From: an uncultured Clostridia bacterium
GTDB taxonomy: Bacteria > Bacillota > Clostridia > Oscillospirales > Acutalibacteraceae
Reading direction: 5' to 3'
DNA length: 64,000 nucleotides
Assembly (NCBI GenBank): GCA_944380765.1
Contig: CALWIO010000006.1
Location: 18,841 to 82,840, forward strand
The translations under genes were made by a program, and so were the position numbers. The notes under the pieces are model-generated. The model searched no databases and had not been told where the DNA came from. It saw only the letters and a list, made by a program, of their open reading frames with translations. How positions within the stretch are numbered: the first letter of the stretch is position 1; every line of letters starts with the position of its first letter. Positions 30,838-40,567 of this stretch are shown here, one piece after another.

Positions 30838-33477
30838 TTATCTGTTTTCGATTTTCGCTATGCTCTCTTCAAGCATTTTCAGCTTTTCGGTCTGTTTTGC
30901 GAGATTTTCACGCTGAGCGTTTACCACCGCTTCGGGCGCTTTTGAAACAAATCCGGGATTGTTGAGCTTTGACGAGATAAAGTCAAGCTCTTTTAAAACC
31001 GCTTTCTTTTCCTTATTGAGCCTTTCGAGCTCCGCTTTGAAATCAACCAGCTCGTCCATAGGTATATAGATTACCGCGGCTTCGGTAACAACGCTTACGC
31101 AGCCCTCGGTCTGTATGCCGGTTTCGTCACCTGCTACGCTGATTTCGGAAGCCGAAGCAAGGCGGGTAAAGAATTTCGCTCCGCTGTCAAAAAGTTCTTT
31201 TTCCTTTGTTACAACGCAGAGCCTGGCTTTCTTTGAGGGCGGAACATTCATTTCGGCGCGGCGGTTACGAACAGCCTTGACAGCCGACATAATTTTTTCC
31301 ATGCCCGACTCCTCAGCGGCAAACACAAGGCTTTTGCTGAATGACGGCCACTCGGACACCATTATGCTCTCGCCTGTATGGGGCAGAGTCTGCCAGATTT
31401 CCTCGGTTATAAAGGGCATAAAGGGGTGGAGAAGTTTAAGCGTATTGGACATTACATAGACCAGCACCGCTTTTGCCGCCGACTTTGCCTTTTCATCGTC
31501 CGAATTAAGGCGGATTTTGGCGATTTCAATATACCAGTCGCAGAAAACATCCCAAATAAAGTCATACAGCTTCTGCACCGCCATACCCAGCTCGTATTTT
31601 TCAAGCGAGTCGGTAACGCCGCTTACAAGCTCGTTGTATTTGCTTAAAATCCACTTATCCTCCAAATCTAAATTTTCGGGGATATAAGGCGCGGGCTCGT
31701 TTTCGTCAAGGTTCATAAGAATAAAGCGTGCCGCGTTCCAGATTTTATTGGCAAAGTTACGGCTTGCCTCAACCCTCTCATCGGAGAAACGCATATCGTT
31801 TCCGGGACTGTTGCCGGTAGCGAGGGTAAACCTGAGCGCGTCGGCGCCGTATTTGTCGATGATTTCCAGCGGGTCAATGCCGTTGCCCAGCGATTTTGAC
31901 ATTTTTCTGCCCTGAGCGTCACGCACAAGCCCGTGAATCAGCACGGTGTCAAAGGGTACTCTGCCGGTCTGCTCAATGCCTGAGAACATCATTCTCATAA
32001 CCCAGAAAGGAATTATATCATAGCCGGTTACAAGGGTATTTGTGGGATAATAATGCTTAAAGTCCTCGGTTTTCTCCGGCCAGCCGAGCGTTGAGAAAGG
32101 CCAGAGCGCTGAGGAAAACCAAGTATCCAGCGTGTCGGGGTCCTGCTCTATATTTTTGCCCGAACAATGGGCGCATTTTTCGGGGGCGGTACGGGAAACC
32201 GTAATGCCGCCGCAGTCGGCACAGTACCACGCGGGTATGCGGTGACCCCACCAGAGCTGACGGGAAATGCACCAGTCGCGGATATTTTCAAGCCAATGGA
32301 AATAGACCTTTTCAAAACGCTGTGGAATAAACCTTGTTTCTCCGTTCTTAACGGCGTCAATGGCGGGACCTGCCAGCGGCTTCATCTTTACAAACCACTG
32401 TTTTGAAACTCTCGGCTCAACGGTTGTGCCGCAGCGGTAGCAGGTGCCTACATTATGGGAATAATCCTCAACCTTTACAAGAGCTCCCTCGGCTTTTAAG
32501 TCCTCCACAATGGCTTTGCGCGCCTCATAACGGTCCATTCCGGCGTATTTTGGGTAATCCCCGGTAATTTTCGCGTCGGGAGTCAGAACATTTATAACTT
32601 CCAGATTATGCCTGAGCCCTACCTCAAAGTCATTGGGGTCATGGGCGGGCGTTATTTTGACCACGCCGGTACCGAAATCCGTTTCAACATAATCGTCGGC
32701 GATAACGGGAATTTCACGGTGAACAATGGGAAGTATAAGCGTTTTGCCGACTAAATCCTTATATCTTTCATCATTGGGGTTGACCGCGACGGCGGTATCG
32801 CCCAAGAGTGTTTCGGGACGGGTTGTGGCAAGTTCCAGATAACCGCTGCCGTCCTTGAAGGGATAGCGCAGGTGCCAGAAATGGCCCGCCTGGTCCTCGT
32901 ACTCAACCTCGGCGTCCGAAATAGAAGTAAGACAATGAGGGCACCAGTTTATTATTCTTTCGCCCCTGTAAATAAGCCCCTTTTCATAGAGCGAGCAGAA
33001 AACCTCGTTGACCGCCTTGTTGCAGCCCTCGTCAAGGGTAAAGCGCTCTCTGTCCCAGTCGCAGGAGGAGCCCATTTTTTTAAGCTGCTCAATAATTCTG
33101 CCGCCGTACTGCTCTTTCCATTTCCAGGCGCGCTCCAAAAACTTTTCACGGCCGAGGTCCTCTTTTGTAAGCCCCTCTTTTTTCATGGACTCAACTATTT
33201 TAGCCTCGGTAGCTATTGAGGCGTGATCCGTGCCGGGAAGCCACAGGGTATCCCACCCCGCCATTCTGTGATAGCGGATAAGAATATCCTGAAGCGTATT
33301 GTCAAGGGCGTGTCCCATGTGAAGCTGCCCCGTTATGTTTGGGGGCGGAATTACGATAGTATAAGTCTTTTTCCTGTCCTCACGCTTGGCGTGAAAATAT
33401 TTTTTGTCAAGCCAGGTTTTATATATCCTGTCCTCAACATTTTTGGGATTATACTGCTTTTCAAGCTCTTTTGACAT
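30838..33477 (-). CDS. valS: Valyl-tRNA synthetase
   Basis: 879 residues; charges tRNA-Val. Class I signatures: [18 protein letters not shown] (HIGH) and [15 protein letters not shown] (KMSKS). An editing (CP1) domain is present ([20 protein letters not shown]), as is the C-terminal coiled coil ([20 protein letters not shown]). Length is normal. Its expression should respond to uncharged tRNA-Val through the T-box leader at 33499-33750. The start has AAAGGAG upstream. Confidence 0.97.
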   Translation of the reverse strand: MSKELEKQYNPKNVEDRIYKTWLDKKYFHAKREDRKKTYTIVIPPPNITGQLHMGHALDNTLQDILIRYHRMAGWDTLWLPGTDHASIATEAKIVESMKKEGLTKEDLGREKFLERAWKWKEQYGGRIIEQLKKMGSSCDWDRERFTLDEGCNKAVNEVFCSLYEKGLIYRGERIINWCPHCLTSISDAEVEYEDQAGHFWHLRYPFKDGSGYLELATTRPETLLGDTAVAVNPNDERYKDLVGKTLILPIVHREIPVIADDYVETDFGTGVVKITPAHDPNDFEVGLRHNLEVINVLTPDAKITGDYPKYAGMDRYEARKAIVEDLKAEGALVKVEDYSHNVGTCYRCGTTVEPRVSKQWFVKMKPLAGPAIDAVKNGETRFIPQRFEKVYFHWLENIRDWCISRQLWWGHRIPAWYCADCGGITVSRTAPEKCAHCSGKNIEQDPDTLDTWFSSALWPFSTLGWPEKTEDFKHYYPTNTLVTGYDIIPFWVMRMMFSGIEQTGRVPFDTVLIHGLVRDAQGRKMSKSLGNGIDPLEIIDKYGADALRFTLATGNSPGNDMRFSDERVEASRNFANKIWNAARFILMNLDENEPAPYIPENLDLEDKWILSKYNELVSGVTDSLEKYELGMAVQKLYDFIWDVFCDWYIEIAKIRLNSDDEKAKSAAKAVLVYVMSNTLKLLHPFMPFITEEIWQTLPHTGESIMVSEWPSFSKSLVFAAEESGMEKIMSAVKAVRNRRAEMNVPPSKKARLCVVTKEKELFDSGAKFFTRLASASEISVAGDETGIQTEGCVSVVTEAAVIYIPMDELVDFKAELERLNKEKKAVLKELDFISSKLNNPGFVSKAPEAVVNAQRENLAKQTEKLKMLEESIAKIENR

Positions 33478-33498
33478 ATTTTGAAAGCATCTCCTTTA

Positions 33499-33750
33499 AA
33501 AAATAAAAAGCCCCATACAAAATTTTGTATGAGACGAAAATTTTCCGCGGTACCACTCAAATTGCCGCAATGCGGCCGCTTATCTGCCCGGTAACGGGGG
33601 CTGACCGTTTCCGCTTAACGGCGTTCGCTTTTAGGCGGAACTGCTCAAAAGTGACGGCGGACTGAGCTTTGTACCGCCTTGCACCAACCGGCGGCTCTCT
33701 GAAATCAACGGCTTCAGCCCTTATTCTTTTTCACAGCATTTTTCATATTT
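33499..33750 (-). promoter_or_regulatory. T-box leader (riboswitch) of valS
   Basis: The T-box core TGGTACCGCGG lies at 33545-33555 (minus). A terminator stem CATACAAAA/TTTTGTATG (33514-33531) with T-rich tract at 33499-33509 follows. Stem I is readable: base GGGCTGA/TCAGTCC, the AGAGAG element, and the distal loop GGTTGGTGCAAG. A GUA valine codon at 33672-33674 in the stem I 3' side is the best specifier candidate; GUC at 33653-33655 is an alternative. Uncharged tRNA-Val would stabilise the antiterminator. Confidence 0.92.
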
Positions 33751-33756
33751 CAAATA

Positions 33757-33785
33757 ATTTTATCAGTATAATCAGCTTTTGTCAA
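33757..33785 (-). promoter_or_regulatory. Promoter of the valS T-box leader
   Basis: Perfect TTGACA (33780-33785), 17 bp, TAAAAT (33757-33762); the -35 overlaps the end of comFC. Confidence 0.8.
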
Positions 33786-34491
33786 TACCCGGCGTTTTTT
33801 GCGCGGCGGTCACGGCTGCCGTAATGCAGTAAACCGCGCCCGCTCCCCTTATTTTAAGAATTGCCGCGCACTCGCTGAGCGTTGCGCCGGTTGTACGCAC
33901 ATCGTCAACCAAAAGTATTGTTTTTGACTCTACGGAAGCTTTTTCCTTAACATCATAAACGCCGAACACATTGCCGCGCCTTAATTTTCTGCCCGTGCTG
34001 TGCTGAGAGCCGGTATCAAACAGCTTTACCATCACATCTTCGCAGGGGATAGAGGTAAGCTCCGACAGGCGCTGCGCCAGCAGCTCGCTCTGATTATATA
34101 GCCTTGAAATTTTCTGAGCCGCTGAAAAAGGCACATAGGTTATAAAATCAAAATCAATATCTTTGTACTCTTCAAGAAAACAGAGGTACATATCGCGCGC
34201 AAGCACACGGGCGGCATAATCCCTGCCCTTGAATTTAAGCCTTCTTATACATTCCTTTATTCCCTTTTCGTAATAAAAGGGAGAAATCACCGCGTCATAC
34301 TGCACTTTTCTGCCGCGGCAGGAGCACCTGTCCCTGCCCGCTCCGCAGCGCCGGCAGCGTTTTCCGGTTATGCGCGGCAGCTCTTTTTCACATTCCTCAC
34401 AGAGGTTTTTGCCCTCTTCGAGCAGCTTCCCGCAGTAATCGCAGTGGCTGGAAAGCAGCAGCCACAGAAGTTTTTCCTTAACGCTGCCCAT
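33772..34491 (-). CDS. comFC: ComF-family phosphoribosyltransferase-like protein
   Basis: 239 residues. N-terminal zinc-ribbon cysteines (CDYCGKLLEEGKNLCEEC, RCRRCGAGRDRCSCRG) and a C-terminal PRTase fold with the PRPP motif ILLVDDVRTTGATLSECA. ComFC acts with the ComFA helicase in DNA uptake in competent species. In non-competent Clostridia its role is unclear, and no comFA is in this window. The start overlaps the upstream stop (TGATG), so it is translationally coupled to the DUF4364 gene. Confidence 0.88.
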   Translation of the reverse strand: MGSVKEKLLWLLLSSHCDYCGKLLEEGKNLCEECEKELPRITGKRCRRCGAGRDRCSCRGRKVQYDAVISPFYYEKGIKECIRRLKFKGRDYAARVLARDMYLCFLEEYKDIDFDFITYVPFSAAQKISRLYNQSELLAQRLSELTSIPCEDVMVKLFDTGSQHSTGRKLRRGNVFGVYDVKEKASVESKTILLVDDVRTTGATLSECAAILKIRGAGAVYCITAAVTAAQKTPGIDKS

Positions 34492-35045
34492 CACACGGTA
34501 AGAGAGGTTAAAATAGCCGAATAGACCTTTACCGGATCGTCTATAAAGTTCTGCTTAATCTGTTCAAGCTGGAGGCTGTCCGCCACATACACCGAGAGCT
34601 TCATAAGCTCGGTATCGCGGTCAAAAAGCGTAAAGGTTATTGTGTATCCCCCGTCATCTTCACGCTTTACCTCGATACGGTTTTCACGCTCGATTTTGGC
34701 TCTTGTTGTAAGCCGTATTGCCGAATTGACCGCCTTTTCACGCACGGTTCGGGGCAGTCCCGTTTCCAGAAGGTCGGCGGCCTCCCTGCCGCGGTCGGTA
34801 ACCGAAAGCGCCTCTTCTCCGTCAACAACATTCATCGTTATATTTCCGCTTTTCAGAAGCTCGTCTATCGCCTGGCTGACCTCAAAATAATTGGCAAGCC
34901 CGTCCTGCTGCATCGCGTCATTGAGCATCATTCTGGACATCGGCGCATCAACGCTCTTTAAAAGGTAGCACACCAAAAGTCTTATATCGTCGCGGCTTCT
35001 GAGTCCGCCCAGCTCTATTCCCCCGTCAAACGCATCGTATTCCAT
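34491..35045 (-). CDS. DUF4364 family protein
   Basis: 184 residues. The N-terminal winged-helix part (DIRLLVCYLLKSVDAPMSRM, EVSQAIDELLKSGNITM) is followed by a beta-rich C-terminal half (GGYTITFTLFDRDTELMKLS). This matches the clostridial DUF4364 family of unknown function; the fold suggests a DNA-binding regulator. It lies between a HAD phosphatase and comFC with a 4-nt gap upstream and overlap downstream. Confidence 0.8.
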   Translation of the reverse strand: MEYDAFDGGIELGGLRSRDDIRLLVCYLLKSVDAPMSRMMLNDAMQQDGLANYFEVSQAIDELLKSGNITMNVVDGEEALSVTDRGREAADLLETGLPRTVREKAVNSAIRLTTRAKIERENRIEVKREDDGGYTITFTLFDRDTELMKLSVYVADSLQLEQIKQNFIDDPVKVYSAILTSLTV

Positions 35046-35049
35046 TGCC

Positions 35050-35847
35050 TTACTCCCGTATTTTACTTAAAAGCTCCCTTATATCCTCAAAGACATAAGC
35101 GGGCTTGATTTCGCTTTTTTCAATATCTTCCCTTGTGCTCTCTCCGCTGAGAACGCAGACGGTATCCACACCGGCGTTCACCCCTGCGGCAATATCCGTA
35201 TAAAGGCGGTCGCCGATTACAAGCGCCTGCTCCCTTTTAAAGGGAGACATATTAACGGCGCAGTCAATCATAAACCTGTCCGGCTTGCCTATATACAAAG
35301 GACGGCGTCCCACGGCGTAGTTTACAGCCTCGCATATCGCGAAGCAGTCGGGCACCAGCCCGTACTCGGTAGGGCAGCCGCGGTCGGGATTGGTGGCGAT
35401 ATAGGGAATATCCCGGTTCTCGTGAAGAAGATAGCAGATGTCCCTCAGCTTCTGATAGGTAAGCTCCGTATCGTACCCGGCAAGCACGCAGTCGATTTTG
35501 CCGGAGGTTGAGGTCACCGCGTCCACGCCTGAATTCCTTAACTCCTCCACCATTGAGGAAGTTCCCATACAGAAAATCCTTTTGCCGTCAAAATGCTCTT
35601 TAAGATAAAGAGCCGTAGCCTGAACCGAGGTAAAGAAGTTTTTTTCGGTTACCCTCACGCCCATATCCGACAGCTTTTTTACATAGTCCTTTACCGAACG
35701 GGAAGAATTGTTCGTTATAAAAATATACTGTCCGCCCGAGCTTTCAATATACCCGAGGAACTCGTTTACTCCTTTGAAAAGACGGCCGCCCTCATAGACT
35801 GTTCCGTCCATATCGAGTAAAAACAGCTTTTTGTTTTTAAGCGACAT
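35050..35847 (-). CDS. HAD-superfamily IIA phosphatase (NagD-like)
   Basis: 265 residues. Motif I LFLLDMDGTVYEGGRLF (nucleophile DMDGT), motif II IFITNNSSRS, a cap domain in the middle, motif III with Lys in YIGKPDRFM, and motif IV VIGDRLYTDIAAGVNAG. The family dephosphorylates small phospho-sugars, nucleotides or 4-nitrophenyl phosphate; the physiological substrate is unknown. Five bases after the glycosyltransferase gene, so in the same transcript. Confidence 0.9.
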   Translation of the reverse strand: MSLKNKKLFLLDMDGTVYEGGRLFKGVNEFLGYIESSGGQYIFITNNSSRSVKDYVKKLSDMGVRVTEKNFFTSVQATALYLKEHFDGKRIFCMGTSSMVEELRNSGVDAVTSTSGKIDCVLAGYDTELTYQKLRDICYLLHENRDIPYIATNPDRGCPTEYGLVPDCFAICEAVNYAVGRRPLYIGKPDRFMIDCAVNMSPFKREQALVIGDRLYTDIAAGVNAGVDTVCVLSGESTREDIEKSEIKPAYVFEDIRELLSKIRE

Positions 35848-35852
35848 ACAAT

Positions 35853-36911
35853 TTACCTGTTTGCTTTAAGCTTGGCGAAAAGCCCTGCGTTGCCTGATTT
35901 CACCTTGGAAATGAACGAGCCTTCAAGATAGGTCAGCGGCACGCTTTTTATTTTCACCGGCACAAGCATTATTTTCATCATCAGCGAATTGGGCTTTGCC
36001 TTTTTAAGGGCTGTTCTTACATTTTCGCTGTTTATTATCTCTTTAATGCGGCTCATTTTTTCACCGCGGCTGAGCGTACAGGCGGAATTTGTGAGGTTTT
36101 CCACACAGCCTATAATTCTTTCAATGTAACGGCGGTGTATCATCTCCGTGCTGTTTTCATCGTCTATTCCCCAATAGGAATAAAGCTCTTTCATCCAGCC
36201 GTGCTCTTCCTCGCGCTTTTCGTACATTCCGCTTCTGTATTTCGCCGTTTCGCTGTCCGCCCTCGCGCGGATAAAGTGGTAATACTTTTTTTCAGTCAGC
36301 GCAACCCGCTCTACATCTCGCACCACATCAAGGTTAAAGGGAAAATCGTCCCAGAAGGTGTTTTTAAAGCGTATGTTGTTGTTCACAATATAATCCCTTA
36401 AATACAGCTTGTTCCACGGCGTATATAAGAGGTTTTCGTCAAACATCTTGTAGGCGTATTCCCTGAACTCGCGCTGACTTTCGAAATCTCTTGACGGCAG
36501 CGCCTGCTCTTGGGTGTAGCACTCGTTTTCGGAATAATAGGTATCAATGTAGTATCCCGCCACCACAAGCTGAGCGCCGGTGTTCTTCGCCTTTTCGTAC
36601 ATATCGCTGAACATATCCGGCTGCGCCCAGTCGTCGGAATCAACAAAATACAGGTATTCGCCCGAAGCTTCTTCAATAGCGGCGTTGCGCGCGCTGGGCG
36701 CTCCTCCGTTTTCCTTATGGATAACCCTTATGCGGCTGTCAGCGGCGGCGTATTCGTCGCAGATTCTGCCGCTTGAATCGGTCGAGCCGTCGTCAACCGC
36801 TATTAACTCCCACTCTTTGAGCGTCTGGGATATTATACTGTCAATACATCTGCCCACATATTTTTCGACATTGTAAACGGGCATAATCGCGGAAATTTTA
36901 ATCTCGCTCAC
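35853..36911 (-). CDS. Family 2 glycosyltransferase
   Basis: 352 residues. A GT-A fold enzyme: ISAIMPVYNVEKYVGRCIDS, DDGSTDSSGRICDEY, NGGAPSARNAAIEEASGEYL, and the metal motif FVDSDDW. The C-terminal half is helical and ends in a basic tail (NAGLFAKLKANR), suggesting membrane association. It probably adds a sugar, possibly galactofuranose from the adjacent glf product, to a surface polysaccharide (inference). GTG start two bases after the glf stop. Confidence 0.9.
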   Translation of the reverse strand: MSEIKISAIMPVYNVEKYVGRCIDSIISQTLKEWELIAVDDGSTDSSGRICDEYAAADSRIRVIHKENGGAPSARNAAIEEASGEYLYFVDSDDWAQPDMFSDMYEKAKNTGAQLVVAGYYIDTYYSENECYTQEQALPSRDFESQREFREYAYKMFDENLLYTPWNKLYLRDYIVNNNIRFKNTFWDDFPFNLDVVRDVERVALTEKKYYHFIRARADSETAKYRSGMYEKREEEHGWMKELYSYWGIDDENSTEMIHRRYIERIIGCVENLTNSACTLSRGEKMSRIKEIINSENVRTALKKAKPNSLMMKIMLVPVKIKSVPLTYLEGSFISKVKSGNAGLFAKLKANR

Positions 36912-36913
36912 CG

Positions 36914-38011
36914 TTACAGCTCCCTTTCACACAAGGACAGCGCGGCTTCAATGCACTTATCCATATCGTAGTATTTATAGCTGCCGAGCCTGCCGCCGAA
37001 AATAACATTTTTTTCGTTTTTCGCAAGAAGAGAATATTTTTCGTAGAGCTTTTCGTTTTCCTCATCGTTGATGGGATAATAAGGCTGTGCGCCCTCTTTG
37101 AGGCTTTCGGGATATTCCCTTGTAATAACCGTTACCGGCTGAGTTCCGAACTCAAAGTGCTTGTGCTCGATAATTCTGGTATATGGCACCTCGCGCTCGT
37201 TGTAATTCACCACGGCTACGCCCTGAAAGTCGGGAATGTTCAGAATCTCGCTTTCAAAACGCAAACTGCGGTATCCGAGTTTTCCGAGCGAATATCCGAA
37301 ATAGGAATCAACGGTGCCCGTAAACACGCACTTTGAGGCAAGCGAGAGAAACCCCTCCTTGTCCGAAAGGAAGTCGGTATTGAGCCGCACCTCGGCATTT
37401 TCAAGCAGCTTATCTATTATCCTGTTATAACCGCCCTCGGGTATGCCCTGATAGCGGTCGTTGAAATAGTTGTTGTTATATGTGTAGCGCACGGGTATTC
37501 TTTTTATAATAAAGGGCGGCAGGTCGCGGCAGTCTTTGCCCCACTGCTTTTCGGTATAGCCCTTGATAAGTTTTTCGTAAATATCCCTGCCCACAAGGCT
37601 TATTGCCTGCTCTTCAAGGTTTTTAGGCTCGCCTTTGATCTCGGCGCGCTGACTCTCAATCACGGCTCTCGCCTGCTCGGGCGTTACAACGCCGAACATC
37701 TTTGAAAAAGTGTTCATATTAAAAGGCAGGTTGTAAATCTCGCCCTTGTAATTGGCAATCGGGGAATTTATGAAATTGTTGAACTCACAAAAACGGTTGA
37801 CATACTCCCACACTCGCTTATTGCTTGTATGAAAAATATGCGCTCCGTACTTGTGAACGGTAATGCCCTGTGTATTTTCGCAGTAAACATTTCCGCCCGT
37901 ATGGCTTCTTTTTTCAAGCACAAGGCATTTTTTGCCCTTTTGAGCCGCCTCATAGGCAAACACCGAGCCGAAAAGGCCGCTGCCGACTATAAGATAATCA
38001 TACTGCTTCAT
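36914..38011 (-). CDS. glf: UDP-galactopyranose mutase
   Basis: 365 residues; an FAD enzyme converting UDP-galactopyranose to UDP-galactofuranose for cell-surface glycans. FAD-binding N-terminus DYLIVGSGLFGSVFAYEAAQ, the mutase signature YGAHIFHTSNKRVWEYVN, substrate arginine region IPEGGYNRIIDKLL, and C-terminal FAD motif VIFGGRLGSYKYYDMDKCIE. It is coupled to the GT2 gene downstream. Confidence 0.95.
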   Translation of the reverse strand: MKQYDYLIVGSGLFGSVFAYEAAQKGKKCLVLEKRSHTGGNVYCENTQGITVHKYGAHIFHTSNKRVWEYVNRFCEFNNFINSPIANYKGEIYNLPFNMNTFSKMFGVVTPEQARAVIESQRAEIKGEPKNLEEQAISLVGRDIYEKLIKGYTEKQWGKDCRDLPPFIIKRIPVRYTYNNNYFNDRYQGIPEGGYNRIIDKLLENAEVRLNTDFLSDKEGFLSLASKCVFTGTVDSYFGYSLGKLGYRSLRFESEILNIPDFQGVAVVNYNEREVPYTRIIEHKHFEFGTQPVTVITREYPESLKEGAQPYYPINDEENEKLYEKYSLLAKNEKNVIFGGRLGSYKYYDMDKCIEAALSLCEREL

Positions 38012-38065
38012 AAAAACCCTCCCGGTGGTATTTTAACCGAAAATCAGCAGAGGTATGCCCGCGCG

Positions 38066-38806
38066 TCAGCCCTCGTAATCGTCCTCGTTTTCCCAGTTGT
38101 GGTAAACATTCTGAATATCGTCGTTATCCTCGAACATTTCAAGCATTTTGCCCATATTCTTTATATCGTCCGGATTTGTAAGCGCGGTATAGGTTGCGGG
38201 GACATACTCCACCTCAGCCGAAACAAAGGCGTAACCCTTGGCTTCCAGATCGTCGCGCACCGCGCCCATATCCGAAGGCTCGGTACGGACATCATAAATC
38301 TCATCGTCCGTAATAAAGTCAACGGCACCCGCTTCAAGAGCGTCCTCCATGAGCTTATCCTCGTCAACGCCCTCTTTTTCAATAAGCAGAACGCCCTGAC
38401 GGTTGAACATAAATGAAACGCAGCCGCTCTGGCCCATATTTCCGCCGTATTTGTCAAAATAGTGACGGACATCGGCGGCGGTTCTGTTGCGGTTGTCGGT
38501 GAGAGTTTCAACAATTACGGCGATTCCAGACGGGCCGTAGCCCTCGTAAACAATCTCCTCGTAATTGTCGGCGCTGCCGTCGCCTGCCGCCTTTTTGATA
38601 ATTCTTTCAATATTATCGTTGGGCACATTATTCGCCTTGGCTTTGGCGATTACATCTTTCAGCTTTGAGTTAGCCGCCGGGTCGGGGCCGCCCTCCTTAA
38701 CCGCTACGGCGATTTCCCTGCCGATTTTTGTAAACACCTTCGCTCTGGCGTTATCGGTTTTTTCTTTTTTGCGTTTGATTGTACTCCATTTTGAATGTCC
38801 TGACAT
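38066..38806 (-). CDS. YebC/PmpR-family regulatory protein
   Basis: 246 residues. The highly conserved start [20 protein letters not shown], the middle motif [23 protein letters not shown] and [14 protein letters not shown] identify the family. Members are described as DNA-binding regulators, and more recently as ribosome-associated factors that help translate difficult sequences. First gene of the yebC-glf-GT2-HAD-DUF4364-comFC run; glf begins 54 bp downstream. Confidence 0.95.
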   Translation of the reverse strand: MSGHSKWSTIKRKKEKTDNARAKVFTKIGREIAVAVKEGGPDPAANSKLKDVIAKAKANNVPNDNIERIIKKAAGDGSADNYEEIVYEGYGPSGIAVIVETLTDNRNRTAADVRHYFDKYGGNMGQSGCVSFMFNRQGVLLIEKEGVDEDKLMEDALEAGAVDFITDDEIYDVRTEPSDMGAVRDDLEAKGYAFVSAEVEYVPATYTALTNPDDIKNMGKMLEMFEDNDDIQNVYHNWENEDDYEG

Positions 38807-38842
38807 AAAAATACCTCTTATAAATCAATATATATCCTAATA

Positions 38843-38871
38843 ATTTTATCATATCGCACCGTCTTTTTCAA
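38843..38871 (-). promoter_or_regulatory. Promoter of yebC (and downstream glf operon)
   Basis: TTGAAA (38866-38871), 17 bp, TAAAAT (38843-38848) on the minus strand. Confidence 0.65.
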
Positions 38872-38926
38872 TAGTATGTTTGCTTTGGAGCCGTGTTAAC
38901 TTTTTATAAATAATACCGTCTCTCTG

Positions 38927-38955
38927 TTGCTAAAACAAATTTATAGTTGTATAAT
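38927..38955 (+). promoter_or_regulatory. Promoter of uxaC
   Basis: TTGCTA (38927-38932), 17 bp, TATAAT (38950-38955). Confidence 0.7.
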
Positions 38956-38981
38956 TAAAAAAAATGATTTCGGGTGATTTT

Positions 38982-40385
38982 ATGAGAGCATTTATGTCCG
39001 ATGATTTTCTTCTGACTACCGACACCGCGCGCGAGATTTTTGAATACGGCGCCAAAAACACGCCGATTTTTGACTGGCACTGCCACCTCTCGCCCAAGGA
39101 GATTTATGAAAACCGTCAGCCTGCCGATATAGCCGAGCTGTGGCTGGGCGGCGACCACTACAAATGGAGAGCCATGCGCTCATACGGGGTTGACGAGGAA
39201 TACATAACCGGCGGCAAAACGGGTTATGAGAAGTTTTTGAAGTACGCCGAAACGCTTCAATACTGCATAGGAAATCCGCTTTATCACTGGACTCACCTTG
39301 AGCTTCAACGCTATTTCAATATTTACGAGCCGCTTAACCACAAGAGCGCGCCCGCGATATGGGAGAAATGCAACTCGATGATTGAAGCCGGCGGATTTAC
39401 TCCCCGCGAGCTTATTGAAAAATCGAATGTCGCCTGCGTATGCACAACCGATGACGCCGCCGACAGTCTTGAATATCACAAGCTCTTAAAAGCCGACGGC
39501 GGTTTTAAGTGCAGGGTGCTTCCCGCTTTCCGCCCCGACAAGTCCTTTCTTATCGACTCGGACTCTTTCCCCGGCTGGATAAAGGCAATGGAAGCCGCCG
39601 CCGATATGAAAATAGACAGCTTCGGCGCTTTGCTGGCGGCTCTTGAAAAGAGAATTGACTTTTTTGACGAAATGGGCTGCCGCGCCAGCGACCACGCCCT
39701 TGCCTACTGCCCCTTTGAGGAGGCTGACGAGGACGCTCTTGAAAAGATATTCAGAAAAGCTCTTTCGGGAAATGAAAAATTCAGCGTAAGGGAGCTTGAT
39801 ATGTACCGCACGGCTCTGCTTCGCTTTTTCGGCGAGCAGTACGCGAAGCGCGGCTGGGTTATGGAGCTTCATTTCGGCGCTATGCGCAACAACAACACAA
39901 AGATGTTCCGCGCGCTCGGCGCTGACACGGGCTTTGACTCGGTTGCCGACTATCCCCTCGCCTGCGGACTTTCACGCTATCTTGACTCGCTCGCCGTAAA
40001 AGACGCTCTGCCCAAAACGGTGCTCTTTACGCTTAACCCCAAGGACAACTATGTTCTCGGCACAATGCTCGGAAATTTCCAGGACAGCTCGGCGCAGTCC
40101 AAAATCCAGTTCGGCTCCGCCTGGTGGTTTAACGATAACTACGACGGTATGCGCGCCCAGATGCAGGCGCTTGCGAACTTAGGCGTGCTCGGAAAATTTG
40201 TGGGCATGGTTACGGATTCAAGAAGCTTTCTTTCGTACCCGCGGCACGAGTATTTCCGCCGTATTCTGTGCGAACTGCTCGGCGATTTGGTTGAGGACGG
40301 CAAATACCCCTGCGACATAGCTTTTCTCTCGCAGATTGTCGCCGACATCTCCTTTAACAACGCCAAAAATTTCTTCGGAATATAA
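38982..40385 (+). CDS. uxaC: Glucuronate isomerase
   Basis: 467 residues; converts D-glucuronate to D-fructuronate (and galacturonate to tagaturonate). The amidohydrolase-like metal site is at IFDWHCHLSPKEIYENR, with later NVACVCTTDDAADS, VMELHFGAMRNNNTKMF, and PRHEYFRRILCELLGDL. The ATG at 38982 opens MRAFMSDDFLLTTDTA, the typical N-terminus, after GGGTGA. It stands alone: the remaining hexuronate genes (uxuA/B, kdgK) are not in the window. Confidence 0.95.
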   Translation: MRAFMSDDFLLTTDTAREIFEYGAKNTPIFDWHCHLSPKEIYENRQPADIAELWLGGDHYKWRAMRSYGVDEEYITGGKTGYEKFLKYAETLQYCIGNPLYHWTHLELQRYFNIYEPLNHKSAPAIWEKCNSMIEAGGFTPRELIEKSNVACVCTTDDAADSLEYHKLLKADGGFKCRVLPAFRPDKSFLIDSDSFPGWIKAMEAAADMKIDSFGALLAALEKRIDFFDEMGCRASDHALAYCPFEEADEDALEKIFRKALSGNEKFSVRELDMYRTALLRFFGEQYAKRGWVMELHFGAMRNNNTKMFRALGADTGFDSVADYPLACGLSRYLDSLAVKDALPKTVLFTLNPKDNYVLGTMLGNFQDSSAQSKIQFGSAWWFNDNYDGMRAQMQALANLGVLGKFVGMVTDSRSFLSYPRHEYFRRILCELLGDLVEDGKYPCDIAFLSQIVADISFNNAKNFFGI

Positions 40386-40396
40386 ACGCAGCGAAA

Positions 40397-40427
40397 ACAC
40401 GCTCCCGAACAGGAGCGTGTTTTTTTG
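40397..40427 (+). terminator. Terminator of uxaC
   Basis: ACACGCTCC, loop CGAACA, GGAGCGTGT, then T7. Confidence 0.9.
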
Positions 40428-40436
40428 CGGTAAAAT

Positions 40437-40465
40437 GAAAAAACCGGCGCCCTTTCGGACGCCGG
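40437..40465 (-). terminator. Terminator of the his operon / M20 peptidase
   Basis: On the minus strand CCGGCGTCC, GAAA tetraloop, GGGCGCCGG, then T6. Confidence 0.85.
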
Positions 40466-40567
40466 GTGTAAAAATATGAGCAGTAAAATCCGGAACCTAC
40501 ACATATTTTACAGCTGTATTATAACATATCCCCGAAAATTTTTCAATCGGTTTTCAGCATTACCCGC

